Source: Poriferisodalis sp022821985 (GTDB lineage Bacteria; Actinomycetota; Acidimicrobiia; Acidimicrobiales; Poriferisodalaceae). From it: 64,000 bases of DNA. Positions 34,178 to 43,334 of the stretch are shown piece after piece. The notes beneath the pieces are model-generated. The model saw only the letters and a list, made by a program, of their open reading frames with translations. It was not told the DNA's origin and made no database searches. The stretch is from assembly GCF_965219595.1 (NCBI RefSeq), contig NZ_OZ244781.1, positions 1,736,001-1,800,000 on the forward strand. The letters run 5' to 3'. The stretch's first letter is position 1. Each line of letters starts with the position of its first letter. The translations under genes and the position numbers were made by a program.

Positions 34178-35476
34178 ATGCCCAAGTTCGAGCCCACCGC
34201 CGGGCGGGGTCTGCATCCCATTGAGAATGCCCCGATCCCGGAGATCCGAGCGCTCCAGCTGGAGCGGCTGAAGTGGAGCCTGGCGCACGCCTACGCACAT
34301 GTGCCTGCATACCAGCAGCTGTTCGACGAGGCGGGCGTCCACCCGTCCGATCTGCACACGCTCGACGACTTGGCGCGCTTCCCGTTCACCTCCAAGACCG
34401 AGCTGCGCGAGAACTACCCCTTCGGCATGTTCGCCGTGCCGCGCGAGCAGGTGCTGCGGGTGCATGCCTCCTCGGGCACCACTGGCAAGCCGACCGTGGT
34501 CGGTTACACGCAGTCCGATCTGGACATGTGGGCGCATGTGTTCGGGCGCTCGCTGATGGCGGCGGGCGTGCGACCGGGCGACGTGGTCCACGTCTCCTAC
34601 GGCTACGGGCTCTTCACCGGCGGGCTGGGGGCGCACTACGGAGCCGAGCAGTACGGGTGCACCGTGGTGCCGGCATCAGTGGGCCAGACGGCCCGGCAGG
34701 TGCAGCTGCTGGTGGACTTCGACGCCGATGTGCTGTGCGCTACGCCGTCGTATGCGCTGGTGGTCGCCGACGAGTTTCGCAACCAGGGCATCGACCCGGC
34801 GTCGACGTCGCTGCGCGTGGGGATCTTCGGCGCGGAACCGTGGTCCGAGGCGATGCGGGCCGAGCTCGAGGAGGCCTTCGGCATCGACGCCGTCGACATC
34901 TACGGCCTCTCCGAGGTCATCGGCGGCGGTGTGGCCAACGAGTGCGTGGAGACCAAGGACGGGCCGACGATCTGGGAGGACCACTTCTATCCCGAGGTCA
35001 TCGACCCCGATTCGGGCGAGGTGCTGCCCGAAGGCGAGACAGGCGAGCTGGTGTTCACGTCGCTGACCAAGGTTGCGATGCCGGTGATCCGGTACCGGAC
35101 CCGCGACATCTGCTCGCTGCAGCCCGGGACCGCCCGGTCGATGCGCCGCATGGGGCGTGTGGCTGCCCGTACCGACGACATGCTGATCATCCGCGGCGTC
35201 AACGTGTTTCCCAGCCAGTTCGAGGAGCTGGTGTCGGCCGATCCGAGGCTGACCGGGCATTTCTTTCTCGAAGTGCACTCTGCGGGCCGAATGGAGGGCA
35301 TCACCGCAGTGGTGGAGCCCAAGCCCGACGCCGGCGACCACGAGGCCATCGCCGCAGGCTTCGCCGCCACCGTCCGCCAGCGCATCGGCATCTCTGTGGA
35401 GGTGCGGACCGTCGAGCCCGGCGGCATCCCGCGCTCAGAAGGCAAAGCCCAGCGCGTCCGCGACCTCCGAGGCTGA
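34178..35476 (+). CDS. paaK: Phenylacetate-CoA ligase family protein
   Basis: A 432-residue adenylate-forming ligase that activates an aryl acid to its CoA thioester using ATP. The P-loop is 'ASSGTTGKPTVVGYTQ' near residue 100; later motifs are 'YGLFTGGLGAHYGAE', 'GIFGAEPWSE', 'DIYGLSEVIGGGVANEC' and the hinge/C-terminal 'DMLIIRGVNVFPSQFEE'. The ATG at 34178 follows a strong GGAGGAGGAA site. PaaK-like enzymes activate phenylacetate or substituted benzoates; the specific acid is not known. The symbol reflects family membership. Confidence 0.87.
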   Translation: MPKFEPTAGRGLHPIENAPIPEIRALQLERLKWSLAHAYAHVPAYQQLFDEAGVHPSDLHTLDDLARFPFTSKTELRENYPFGMFAVPREQVLRVHASSGTTGKPTVVGYTQSDLDMWAHVFGRSLMAAGVRPGDVVHVSYGYGLFTGGLGAHYGAEQYGCTVVPASVGQTARQVQLLVDFDADVLCATPSYALVVADEFRNQGIDPASTSLRVGIFGAEPWSEAMRAELEEAFGIDAVDIYGLSEVIGGGVANECVETKDGPTIWEDHFYPEVIDPDSGEVLPEGETGELVFTSLTKVAMPVIRYRTRDICSLQPGTARSMRRMGRVAARTDDMLIIRGVNVFPSQFEELVSADPRLTGHFFLEVHSAGRMEGITAVVEPKPDAGDHEAIAAGFAATVRQRIGISVEVRTVEPGGIPRSEGKAQRVRDLRG

Positions 35477-35553
35477 GCACATGGGCGGCGCGCTACGGTG
35501 CGGCGGTCGAGCCACGACGGGGCATGGCTTGAGCACGGTCGAAGGAGACAGTC

Positions 35554-35862
35554 ATGAGCTTTGTGGAGATGCGGCACTACCGGCTGAAGGTGGGTGCCCC
35601 TGAACGCTGGGTGAAGGAGTACTTCGAGAAGGGCTACGAAGCGCAGCGCAAGTACCTGGGGGAACCGGTGGGCTACTACACGACCGAGTTCGGCGGCATC
35701 AACGAGATCTACCACCTGTGGCGCTACGACACGCTCGAGGAGCGTGCCCAGAAGCGCAAGGCGCTGTTCGAGGATCCGCAGTGGCTGGAGTTCGTCAGGG
35801 AGATCGCGCCCCTGGTGGAGATTCAGGAAAACGTGATGCTGCGCGACATCTTCGAAAGCTGA
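35554..35862 (+). CDS. NIPSNAP-family protein
   Basis: A 102-residue ferredoxin-fold protein of the NIPSNAP/dimeric alpha-beta-barrel superfamily. It reads 'FVEMRHYRLKVGAPERWVKEYFEKGYEA', then 'GGINEIYHLWRYDTLEERAQKRKALFEDPQW', typical of the family. Such proteins often sit beside degradation genes and may bind or isomerise a small acid. It lies between PaaK and an HpaI-type aldolase. The GAAGGAGA site precedes the ATG. Confidence 0.82.
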   Translation: MSFVEMRHYRLKVGAPERWVKEYFEKGYEAQRKYLGEPVGYYTTEFGGINEIYHLWRYDTLEERAQKRKALFEDPQWLEFVREIAPLVEIQENVMLRDIFES

Positions 35863-35955
35863 GCTGACGGCCATCTGTCGTTGGCAGTGAGCCGGGCTGC
35901 GGCTCGGCTCGTGAACTTGCATTGACCCTGTGAACGGAGACGGGAGCGCACACAC

Positions 35956-36759
35956 ATGCCGAACACGATGATGGATGCCTGGGCCGCTGGAGACGAGACG
36001 CTGGGCACATGGCTGTCGATGGCGTCGAGCCATTCTGCCGAGATCGCCGGGCGGGCCGGCTTCGACTATGTGTGCGTCGACATGCAGCACGGCGTGGCCG
36101 ACTACCAGGTCGCGGTGGAGATGATGCAAGCCATCGAGATGGGCGGCGGAACACCCATCGTGCGCGTGCCATGGAACGAACCCGGCATCATCGGCCGGGT
36201 GCTCGACGCGGGGGCGCGGGGCGTCGTTGTGCCCATGGTGAACTCGATCGCCGAGGCTCAGGCGGCGGTGGCGGCATGCAAGTACCCGCCGCTGGGCGCC
36301 CGCAGCTTCGGGCCGGTGCTGGTGGCTGCCCGGGCCGCAACGGGGGAGAACTACTTCGATGTGGCGAATGCGACCACGGCCTGCATTCCCATGATCGAGA
36401 CCCGCCAGGCGGTCGAGGCGCTGGACGAGATCCTGGCGATCGAGGGCGTCGATGCGATCTACGTCGGGCCTGCGGACCTGTCGATCAGCTATGGCTACGG
36501 CCCCGGCTACACCGACGACCACGCCGACTACAAGGCGGCGCTGGAGCACATCGCCGAGCGGTGCGCCGCACATGGCGTGGTAGCAGGCATCCATTCCACG
36601 GCGGCCCTGTCGGCGGACCGCCGTGGCAAGGGCTTCCGCATGCAGACGGTGGCCGGCGACGCCATGGCGCTCGGCCGCGGCATGGCCCGCGACCTGCGCA
36701 CCGCCCGCGAATCCGGCACCGCCGAGGCCGCCACCGGAGCCGACTCCAAGATCTACTGA
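35956..36759 (+). CDS. HpcH/HpaI family aldolase
   Basis: A 267-residue class II aldolase of the 2-keto-3-deoxy acid type, splitting a 2-keto-4-hydroxy acid to pyruvate and an aldehyde. Metal and substrate motifs are visible: 'FDYVCVDMQHGVADY' near residue 35, 'IPMIETRQAVEALDEIL' near 140 and 'IYVGPADLSISYG' near 170. It follows the PaaK and NIPSNAP genes, suggesting a late step of aromatic-acid breakdown. Substrate not certain. Confidence 0.85.
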   Translation: MPNTMMDAWAAGDETLGTWLSMASSHSAEIAGRAGFDYVCVDMQHGVADYQVAVEMMQAIEMGGGTPIVRVPWNEPGIIGRVLDAGARGVVVPMVNSIAEAQAAVAACKYPPLGARSFGPVLVAARAATGENYFDVANATTACIPMIETRQAVEALDEILAIEGVDAIYVGPADLSISYGYGPGYTDDHADYKAALEHIAERCAAHGVVAGIHSTAALSADRRGKGFRMQTVAGDAMALGRGMARDLRTARESGTAEAATGADSKIY

Positions 36760-36810
36760 CGTGCAGAAGCATCGGCTCAGCCGTGAATGGGTCCCTCGCT
36801 GCTCTTGGAC

Positions 36811-38409
36811 TCAGCCGTCGGGCGTATCCGGCAGGTCGACTTCGGCGTCTTCAGGCTCGTCGCGGTCAATGAGCGCCTTGGTTCGCTGCGCCGCTGAACC
36901 GACTGCGGACGCAGTCGCCGTGGCGGCGCCCGCTGCGAGGCGTCCGGCAGCCTGAGCTGTGCCGACCGCCCCTCGTCCGGCTGCTGATGCTTGCTCGGCT
37001 GAGAAGCGTCCGACGCTTGCCGCCGAGTTCGCGACTGCCTGTCCGGCGGTCGCGGTGCGGCGCACTGCAACCCGTCCTGTGTCGGCCAAGAAGGTGCCGA
37101 TTGCATCGCCGAGGGCGCATGCCTGATCGGCAATCTGCCGTATGACCTTGGCAGCGTCTTCCTTGACGAAGGTGCTGATCGCATCCAGTGTCACCTTCTT
37201 GGCGGCGACATGCGCGAGCACTCCAGCGGTGATTCCGGCGAGGAGAGCAACCCCAGCCGATCCGCCGGCAATGCCAACGAGCGTGACCGTGCCCAAGACG
37301 GATGCCGAGGTGATCAGACCCTTGAGCATGCCTTCGGCGAGCTCGTCGTATTCGTCGGCGAAATGTGCCTTGTGAAAGGCGCGTGCTAAGGCTATGACCG
37401 CGACGGGCATCAGCAGCGGGTTGACGCTCACTGCCGCTGATATGCCCATGCCGACGGCGAGGCGAGCGAAGGTCTCGGTGTCGGCTCGATTCCATCCGAA
37501 GATGACCGAGACCACGCCGATGGCGCCGCCCAGCAGGTCGCCGGCGTCGTAGGTATTCAGCTCGCGGAACCAATCCTTGGGTATGCCGAAGGTCGACTCG
37601 AGCGAGTCTGCGACGGCATCAAAGGTCGCCTTGTCCCAGTTGGCCAGCGGCAGGCCCCGTGGGGTAGAGACATCGCGCAGCAAACCCTGAACTGCACCCA
37701 GCGCTTCTTCGATGAGGCTGTCATCGGGAGACGCCGCGTGAGCCGCACTGAATGCGCCGGGAATCGTATGCCCGCCATCGAACAGCCGGTGCCAACTGCC
37801 GCCGATACCGGTCTCGATGAATGCAGCGTCCATCGCCTTGTCGTAGATGGTGGCACTGCCCTTGACGGCCGCCGCGACCAAGTCATTGATTGATGCGGCG
37901 AGATCGCTCGCCACGAGCGATTGCGCCGCTGACAGCACCGCCGCCGACCGGTCGATGCTCATGTCGCGCATCCGCCGTACGCCAGTGACGACGGCACGTC
38001 CGCTGGCAATTCCGGCCCTGGCGGATCCGCTGCCAATGGTCTTCGCTGCCGATGCGCTCGTCGCCACTGCCGCCTCGGCGCCATCGCTGATGGCTCGCCC
38101 CGCCGATGCACCGGCTGCGGCTGCTGTCTTGGCGCTCTCTTCGATGACCCGCGCCGTCGACGCTGCGGTTGCGGAAGCGGCCTCGGCCGCCCTGCGACTT
38201 CCGGAGATGGTCGCGTCAGCCGTTTGCTTGGCAGTTTCAAGCGCCTTGTCGGCGAGGCGACTGAGACGTCCAGGCTCATCGTTCTCGGGTTCTGGTTCCT
38301 CCTGCGAAGCGGGCGGCGGTGCCAGCGGGTCGGTGCAATCGGACGGCTGGTCTCCCGCTGCCGACCGGCGATCGGCAGTTTCGTTCAGATCCTGTTGCAC
38401 GTTGCTCAT
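36811..38409 (-). CDS. Large Ala-rich helical, membrane-associated protein of unknown function
   Basis: A 532-residue protein. The N-terminal ~60 residues are acidic and Pro-rich. Residues 60-170 are an Ala/Ser-rich helical, repeat-like region ('TAAAAGASAGRAISDGAEAA' and similar). The middle has a globular part ('GIPKDWFRELNTYDAGDLLGGAIGVV'). Residues about 345-420 contain several hydrophobic stretches with Gly/Ala ('LLMPVAVIALARAFHKAHF', 'VAGGSAGVALL'-like runs), and the C-terminus is again Ala-rich. I recognise no catalytic motif. IS982 copy 2 sits 11 bases upstream of its ATG and has probably replaced its promoter. Confidence 0.65.
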   Translation of the reverse strand: MSNVQQDLNETADRRSAAGDQPSDCTDPLAPPPASQEEPEPENDEPGRLSRLADKALETAKQTADATISGSRRAAEAASATAASTARVIEESAKTAAAAGASAGRAISDGAEAAVATSASAAKTIGSGSARAGIASGRAVVTGVRRMRDMSIDRSAAVLSAAQSLVASDLAASINDLVAAAVKGSATIYDKAMDAAFIETGIGGSWHRLFDGGHTIPGAFSAAHAASPDDSLIEEALGAVQGLLRDVSTPRGLPLANWDKATFDAVADSLESTFGIPKDWFRELNTYDAGDLLGGAIGVVSVIFGWNRADTETFARLAVGMGISAAVSVNPLLMPVAVIALARAFHKAHFADEYDELAEGMLKGLITSASVLGTVTLVGIAGGSAGVALLAGITAGVLAHVAAKKVTLDAISTFVKEDAAKVIRQIADQACALGDAIGTFLADTGRVAVRRTATAGQAVANSAASVGRFSAEQASAAGRGAVGTAQAAGRLAAGAATATASAVGSAAQRTKALIDRDEPEDAEVDLPDTPDG

Positions 38410-38423
38410 TCGGCTGAGACTAG

Positions 38424-39447
38424 ATGATTGGTTCCAAGGGGTCAGTGGTCGTAGTGGGTGAGGGTGCGTGCTGGCAGGTGGGGGTGGTGGGTTCTGTTGT
38501 GCCAGATGGCGGCGGTGAGAGCGAGGATGCGTGCCAGGACGCGCACGGCGACGCCGGCGCGGGTGCGGCCGTTGTGGCGTTCGAGGCTGAGCTGGCCTTT
38601 GAGGGTGTCGCAGACCGATTCGATGATCTGGCGGAACGGGCGCAGGAACCGCTGGTGGGGGCGGGCGGGCTCGTTGCGGGCGGCGGGCCGGATGAGGGTG
38701 ATCCCGGCGTCGTTGAGCCGGTTCTCGAAGTCTTTGCTGCGGTAGCCCTTGTCGGCGATGAGCGTCTGGCCGGGGCGGGCCAGGTCTGCGTGGTCGATCA
38801 TGGCGGCGCAGGTGTCGTGTTCGTCGGCCTTGGCGCCTGCCAGGGCGAAGCTGATCGGCAGCCCCGCCGGGGTGGTGATCAGGTGCAGTCGCAGCCCCCA
38901 GAACCAGCGCGAATGCGACGCGCACCAGCCGTATTGGGCCCATCCGGCGAGCTCGGAGCGCACCGCGGTGGGTCGGCTCGTGCCGCACGGCACCGGCGTG
39001 GAGTCGGCCAGCCACACGTCGTCGTGCCAGTCCGGGCAGTCGCGGGCCAGCGCTGCTGTGACGTGGCCGATCATCTCGCCGGCGCGGCGCAGCCGCTTGT
39101 TGAAGCCCTCTCTGTTGGGCAGGTACGGGAACCACGGCCGCAGGTGCTGATGAGCGAAGCGCACGAACCCGCGCTCGGAGTCGTACCCCAATAACGCCGA
39201 GATCACCGCCAAAGTGACCAGCTCCGCGTCCGACAGCTTCGGTGCGAACCCCACACGGGGCCGCCGCGGCGCCCAGCCGGGATTGTCGGCCAACAGATCG
39301 TCAATCCTCACATACAGTGCCGTCGCGAGGGTGTCCAAGTCCGGGTTCATGCCCAGGTCCTCCAGGATCGAGGTGCAGGTACACACCCCGAGCTTGGACA
39401 CCCTCACCCCACCAACAGCGGACCCCCCACCCCTTGGAACCAATCAT
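38424..39447 (-). mobile_element. IS982-family insertion sequence, copy 2
   Basis: A 1024-bp element with the same termini as copy 1, again flanked on both sides by CTAG (38420-38423 and 39448-39451). It lies in the same orientation 11.48 kb away, with one base difference noticed. It separates the Ala-rich protein gene from its upstream region. Confidence 0.93.
38442..39350 (-). CDS. IS982-family transposase (copy 2)
   Basis: A 302-residue DDE transposase identical to the copy in gluQ except for His instead of Arg in 'KADEHDT'. All three catalytic regions (LADSTPVPCG, LIADKGYRS and IIESVCDTLKG) are intact. The internal ATG at 39350 is used as for copy 1. A read-through frame from inside the element into the Ala-rich gene exists in another phase but is not a real fusion. 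Confidence 0.92.
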   Translation of the reverse strand: MNPDLDTLATALYVRIDDLLADNPGWAPRRPRVGFAPKLSDAELVTLAVISALLGYDSERGFVRFAHQHLRPWFPYLPNREGFNKRLRRAGEMIGHVTAALARDCPDWHDDVWLADSTPVPCGTSRPTAVRSELAGWAQYGWCASHSRWFWGLRLHLITTPAGLPISFALAGAKADEHDTCAAMIDHADLARPGQTLIADKGYRSKDFENRLNDAGITLIRPAARNEPARPHQRFLRPFRQIIESVCDTLKGQLSLERHNGRTRAGVAVRVLARILALTAAIWHNRTHHPHLPARTLTHYDH

Positions 39448-39499
39448 CTAGGACCGACGAGGCTCCCCAGTCAACTCGCTAGCGCCTCGCGCGTATTGC

Positions 39500-39519
39500 T
39501 GTCACACCCCCTTCGTACG
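39500..39519 (+). repeat. Direct repeat upstream of the DUF222-HNH gene
   Basis: TGTCACACCCCCT followed three bases later by TACG. The same pattern recurs at 41079, after the gene, in the same orientation. This copy lies just upstream of the ATG at 39529 and may include promoter elements. Confidence 0.5.
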
Positions 39520-39528
39520 GTTGTTCTC

Positions 39529-40953
39529 ATGTTGCGAGACGGGCCGGGCGGAACTCGACGAGTCGGCGATGGGGATGTCACCGATGTGCTGACGCTGCGC
39601 CGTTTGGGAGCCGTCGGGTTCGCTGAGCTGGGTCGTGACGAGCTCATGAGCGAGCTGGGCGACATCGAGCGGCTGGCGAACCGGCTGGCCGGCTATCGGG
39701 CACAGGTTCTCGGCGCGCTGGATCAGCTGGATCGGTCCGGTGTGGCGCCCGATGCGGCGCCGCACCTGTCGTTGCGCGAGGCGACGGGGGTGTCTGAGAG
39801 CGACGCTCGCCGACTGGTTCGGTCCGGGGAGAAGACCCGCGAGCATGGCCCCGTACTGGTGGCGCTGTCAGATGGCGACATCAATCCTGCCCAGGCCGAG
39901 GTGCTGAGCGACGCTCGTGTGCCCGAAGACGTGCGCGACGATTTAGTCGTAGCGGCCGCCAGTGAGAACACTGACGAGACACGCCAGCGTGTGCGCCGAG
40001 CCGAGGTTGAGCATTCGAGCGAAACCTCGATGGAGCGCTTCGAGCGTCAGCGCCAAGCTCGTGGCGCCGGATGGCGGCGAGATCACGAGGGGACGCTGCG
40101 GCTGTAGGCCAACTTCGACCCTCACACCGGCGCGCAGGTCGAAGCCCGGCTCGAAGCGATGCGGCGCGAATTCTGGAACGACGACAAGCAGGTGCGCAAC
40201 GGGCGGCGCACGCCTGCGCAGCGGGATGCCGACGTATTGGCCTACGTGCTGGCGGGCATCACCCACTCCGATGCTGACGCCGCAGCGGTCGAACGCCTGC
40301 GCGCACGCGCTCGCCGCCGAGGGCTGGCAGCGGACGATCAGCCGGTGTCCCGGCGCGTCACGCTCCGCAAGGACGCACACGAGCACCCTGCGCCAGAGGA
40401 TTGCGGGTTGGGCCGCGGTGTTCCCGAGGGCCAGACGGCCGACGGCGAGTTCCTCGGCAGTGAACCATGGCTGCCGCCGGCGCAGATCAGCGTGCTCATC
40501 GGCCTCGACGCTCTGCGACGTCGAACCGACGAGATGGGATTGACTGATGCCGGCACTGAGCTGCCGCCCGAGCTGGTGCGACGGCTGGCCTGCGATGCGG
40601 GGATCATTCCCATCATGCTCGACGGCCCGGGTGGCTCCGCCGATGCCGGACATTCGCGCCGCACTGTGACACGGCGGCTCCGCAGACTGCTCGTCGCACG
40701 CGACAAACACTGCCGATGGCCCGGCTGTCACGAGCCGCCGTCACGGTGCGACGCACACCACATCATCCACTGGCTCGATGGCGGGCCGACCAATCTCGAC
40801 AACTTGGTGCTGCTGTGCCACCGGCATCACCAGCACCTCCACGAGCACGGCTACAAGATGGTCCCGCAGCCCGACGGCACCTGGACTACAGCTCAAGCGT
40901 CAGAGCCCAAGCCGGTACGGCGACGGTCCGCACGGCAACCCCGTGGCCCTTGA
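39529..40953 (+). pseudogene. DUF222 / HNH endonuclease protein (13E12-like) with internal amber codon
   Basis: One continuous frame encodes a DUF222 domain (about residues 10-350) and a C-terminal HNH domain ('HCRWPGCHEPPSRCDAHHII', then 'NLVLLCHRHHQHLHEHGY'), as in the REP13E12-type actinobacterial family. A TAG at 40105-40107 interrupts it after 'HEGTLRL'; the frame resumes 'ANFDPHTGAQVEARLEAM'. Relatives usually have a Trp at this place ('LRLWanFDP'-like), so a single TGG-to-TAG change explains it. There is no other lesion across 475 codons, so it is either very recent or a sequencing error. An internal ATG at 40159 could start the C-terminal part alone. Confidence 0.78.
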
Positions 40954-41078
40954 AGGCCGCGGCGACGCGCGGCCGGCGGCCCGAGTGTCCCGCGCCAGCC
41001 GCACGTGGAACCCCCGTCGCTTGGTGATCACCGGCGAGGAGTGTCTGGCCGCATGCCTTGTGCTTCGCACCGGAAGTT

Positions 41079-41098
41079 GTCACACCCCCTCTCTACGT
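41079..41098 (+). repeat. Direct repeat downstream of the DUF222-HNH gene
   Basis: TGTCACACCCCCT followed three bases later by TACG, matching the copy at 39500. Together they bracket a 1.6-kb DUF222-HNH unit. Nothing else is recognisable between 40954 and 41194. Confidence 0.5.
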
Positions 41099-41194
41099 TG
41101 GAGATCAGTGGGGTGGAGGCCGATCAGCGGCTCCGCCGCCGGTCCGTCTGGCAGTCACGCCGGGTGGGTCGGGGTCTGCAGAAAGGGAAAGACA

Positions 41195-42058
41195 GTGGGC
41201 TCAACATCAACCAACGGGACTGCGAACGGGCAGCTCGAGCGGAGCAGCACGGCGCCGTGGGAGCGCGGTGGCGACGGCGCAACTTCGGCGGGCGACGTAC
41301 AGCAAGCGAGGAGTTCCCAGAAGGCCAAGGGCGGCAAGAAGAGCGGCCAGCAGGGTCAGAAGGGGAGCGGCAAGGGGCCGACATCTGACCGATCGAAGGT
41401 GTGGATGCTGCTTGACCGGTCCGGCTCGATGTCGGGGCTCGAGGTCGCGGTCGTGCACGGCGTCAACGGGTTCATGGCCGAGCAGGCAGCCCTGCCGGGC
41501 AAGTGCAAGGTCACCCTTGTGCAGTTCGATTCCGAGGAACCGTTCGAGATCCTCGCTGACGCTGTGCCCGTGAACAAGGCGTGCCCGCTGTCAGTGGAGC
41601 AGTATCGCCCGCGTGCCGCGACGCCTCTTCTGGATGCGATCGGTTCGCTGATCGGGCGGGCTGACGAGCGAGCGAAACGGCGCCGCAAGGCCGGCAAGGA
41701 GCCCGAAGATCAAACCGTCGTGATCGTCACCGATGGCCTGGAGAACGCAAGCACCGACTTCACCTGGGCCGATATCCACCGGCTCATCAGCAGTCGGCGC
41801 GAGCAGGGCTGGGCGTTCGTGTTCATGGGTGCCAACCAAGACTCGTACTTCGAGGGCGCCCGGCTGGGCGTCGAGCCCGGAAACGTGCAGAACTACGAGG
41901 CGTCTGACGAAGGCGTCGGTGAGGCATTCGCGTCGGTGAGCCGGGCGTACAGCGAGCGGCGAACCATGCACTCCACTGTGGGCCTGACGCCCGACAACGA
42001 TGAGTTCTTCGGTGGCGTACGCGAGGCCGAGGAGGGGATGCGACGCCGCGCGCAGTGA
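41195..42058 (+). CDS. VWA-domain protein
   Basis: A 287-residue protein with a Gly/Lys/Ser-rich disordered N-terminus (about 1-68) and a von Willebrand A domain. The MIDAS metal site is complete: DRSGSMSG near residue 74, Thr in 'RAATPLLDAIG' and Asp in 'VIVTDGLENAS'. VWA proteins in bacteria often act with AAA+ ATPases or as stress/tellurium-type factors; none is adjacent here. The GTG at 41195 has a GAAAGGGAAA site; the frame continues upstream without support. Confidence 0.78.
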   Translation: MGSTSTNGTANGQLERSSTAPWERGGDGATSAGDVQQARSSQKAKGGKKSGQQGQKGSGKGPTSDRSKVWMLLDRSGSMSGLEVAVVHGVNGFMAEQAALPGKCKVTLVQFDSEEPFEILADAVPVNKACPLSVEQYRPRAATPLLDAIGSLIGRADERAKRRRKAGKEPEDQTVVIVTDGLENASTDFTWADIHRLISSRREQGWAFVFMGANQDSYFEGARLGVEPGNVQNYEASDEGVGEAFASVSRAYSERRTMHSTVGLTPDNDEFFGGVREAEEGMRRRAQ

Positions 42059-42185
42059 GATGGGTCCCGGCGCTTGCAGTTGACGCAGCGGCGACTGTGT
42101 GGGCCCGGCGGTACTCCGTGTGAGCCGGGCGGTGCTCGGAGCTCGGACAGTACGATCCGCTGCGGGGACCGACCTGGAGGGGAAC

Positions 42186-43334
42186 GTGGACGTCGACTAT
42201 CCGATCATCTCGGCCGATTCGCACATCGCGGAGGCACGCAACACCTACGTCGACTACATCGACCCCAAGTGGCGAGATGTGGCGCCGCGGGTCGAGTGGA
42301 CCGAGGAGCGTGGCGATGTCTATGTGATCGACGGCATGAAGCGCACGATCGACATGGGCCTCATCGCCGCCGCAGGCCAGAAGCCCGAGGAGCTCAAGCG
42401 CAGCGCGGCGTACGAGGAACTGCCGGCCAGCAGCTACGACCCGGCCACGCGGACGGCCGACCAGGATCGTGACGGCGTGTCGGCAGAGGTGATCTACCCG
42501 TCGGTGGGCATGGTGCTGTGCAACCACTCCGATCCCGACTACAAGAAGGCGGCCATGGACGCCTACAACCGGTGGATTGCCGACTACTGCTCGGTGGACA
42601 CCGACCGGTTGCTGGCGGTGGGCCAGACGGCCCTCCGCTCGGTGGAAGAGGCCATCAGCGACATCGAGGCCATGGCCGAGGCGGGCATGCGCGGCGTGAT
42701 GATGTCGGGCAACCCCCATACCGAGTTCGACTTCGACGATCCCCAATGGGACCCGTTCTGGCAGGCCGCCGTCGACCTCAACCTGCCCGTGTCGTGGCAC
42801 ATCCTCACCAGCCGCGGCCAGGGCCGGCCGAGAGGGCCGAAGGCGAACGCCTTCATGACGATCATCCGGGCCAACCAGGACATCATGGGCACGCTGGTGT
42901 TCGGCGGCGTGTTCGAGCGCAACCCCGGCTTGCGAGTGGTCTGCGTCGAGGCCGACGCCGGCTGGGTGCCGCACTACATGTACCGGATGGACCATGCGTA
43001 CAAGCGCCACCGGTACTGGCTGCCGCCGGGCCAGGAGCTGTCCAAGCTGCCCAGCGAGTACTTCAGCGAGCACATCTACACGACGTTCCAGGACGACTGG
43101 GTGGCGTTCAAGATGGTGAACGACGTCAACCACAAGCGGCTGCTGTGGGCCAACGATTTCCCGCACTCCGACAGCACGTGGCCGTGGAGCCAGGAGCTGC
43201 TCGACGAGCACTCGGCCAATCTGACGCCAGTGCAGCAGCGGGACATCCTCTGCAACAACTCAGCAGAGCTGTACGACATCGACCTGTCCAAGCTGCCCGT
43301 CGGCGGTGATCGTCTCGCGGCCAACGCAGCCTGA
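42186..43334 (+). CDS. Amidohydrolase (ACMSD-like metal-dependent hydrolase)
   Basis: A 382-residue amidohydrolase_2 family protein, paralogous to the one at 6674. The N-terminal strand is 'IISADSHIAEARNTYVDYID', a metal-site His follows in 'LPVSWHILTS' and the catalytic Asp is in 'LLWANDFPHSDSTWPWS'. The GTG at 42186 follows a GGAGGGGAAC site; starts at 42099 are in frame but lack one. It stands alone between a VWA gene and an AIM24 gene. Substrate unknown. Confidence 0.83.
   Translation: MDVDYPIISADSHIAEARNTYVDYIDPKWRDVAPRVEWTEERGDVYVIDGMKRTIDMGLIAAAGQKPEELKRSAAYEELPASSYDPATRTADQDRDGVSAEVIYPSVGMVLCNHSDPDYKKAAMDAYNRWIADYCSVDTDRLLAVGQTALRSVEEAISDIEAMAEAGMRGVMMSGNPHTEFDFDDPQWDPFWQAAVDLNLPVSWHILTSRGQGRPRGPKANAFMTIIRANQDIMGTLVFGGVFERNPGLRVVCVEADAGWVPHYMYRMDHAYKRHRYWLPPGQELSKLPSEYFSEHIYTTFQDDWVAFKMVNDVNHKRLLWANDFPHSDSTWPWSQELLDEHSANLTPVQQRDILCNNSAELYDIDLSKLPVGGDRLAANAA

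Noticed and set aside
36811..39135. A 774-codon minus-strand frame running from inside IS982 into the Ala-rich gene
   Set aside because: The upstream 242 codons are an out-of-phase shadow of the transposase (Arg/Pro-rich); the real gene starts at ATG 38409.
40105..40107. TAG as pyrrolysine, or a second recoding event in the DUF222-HNH gene
   Set aside because: Relatives have an ordinary Trp at this place, no special context is visible, and pyrrolysine is not expected in this kind of protein or organism.
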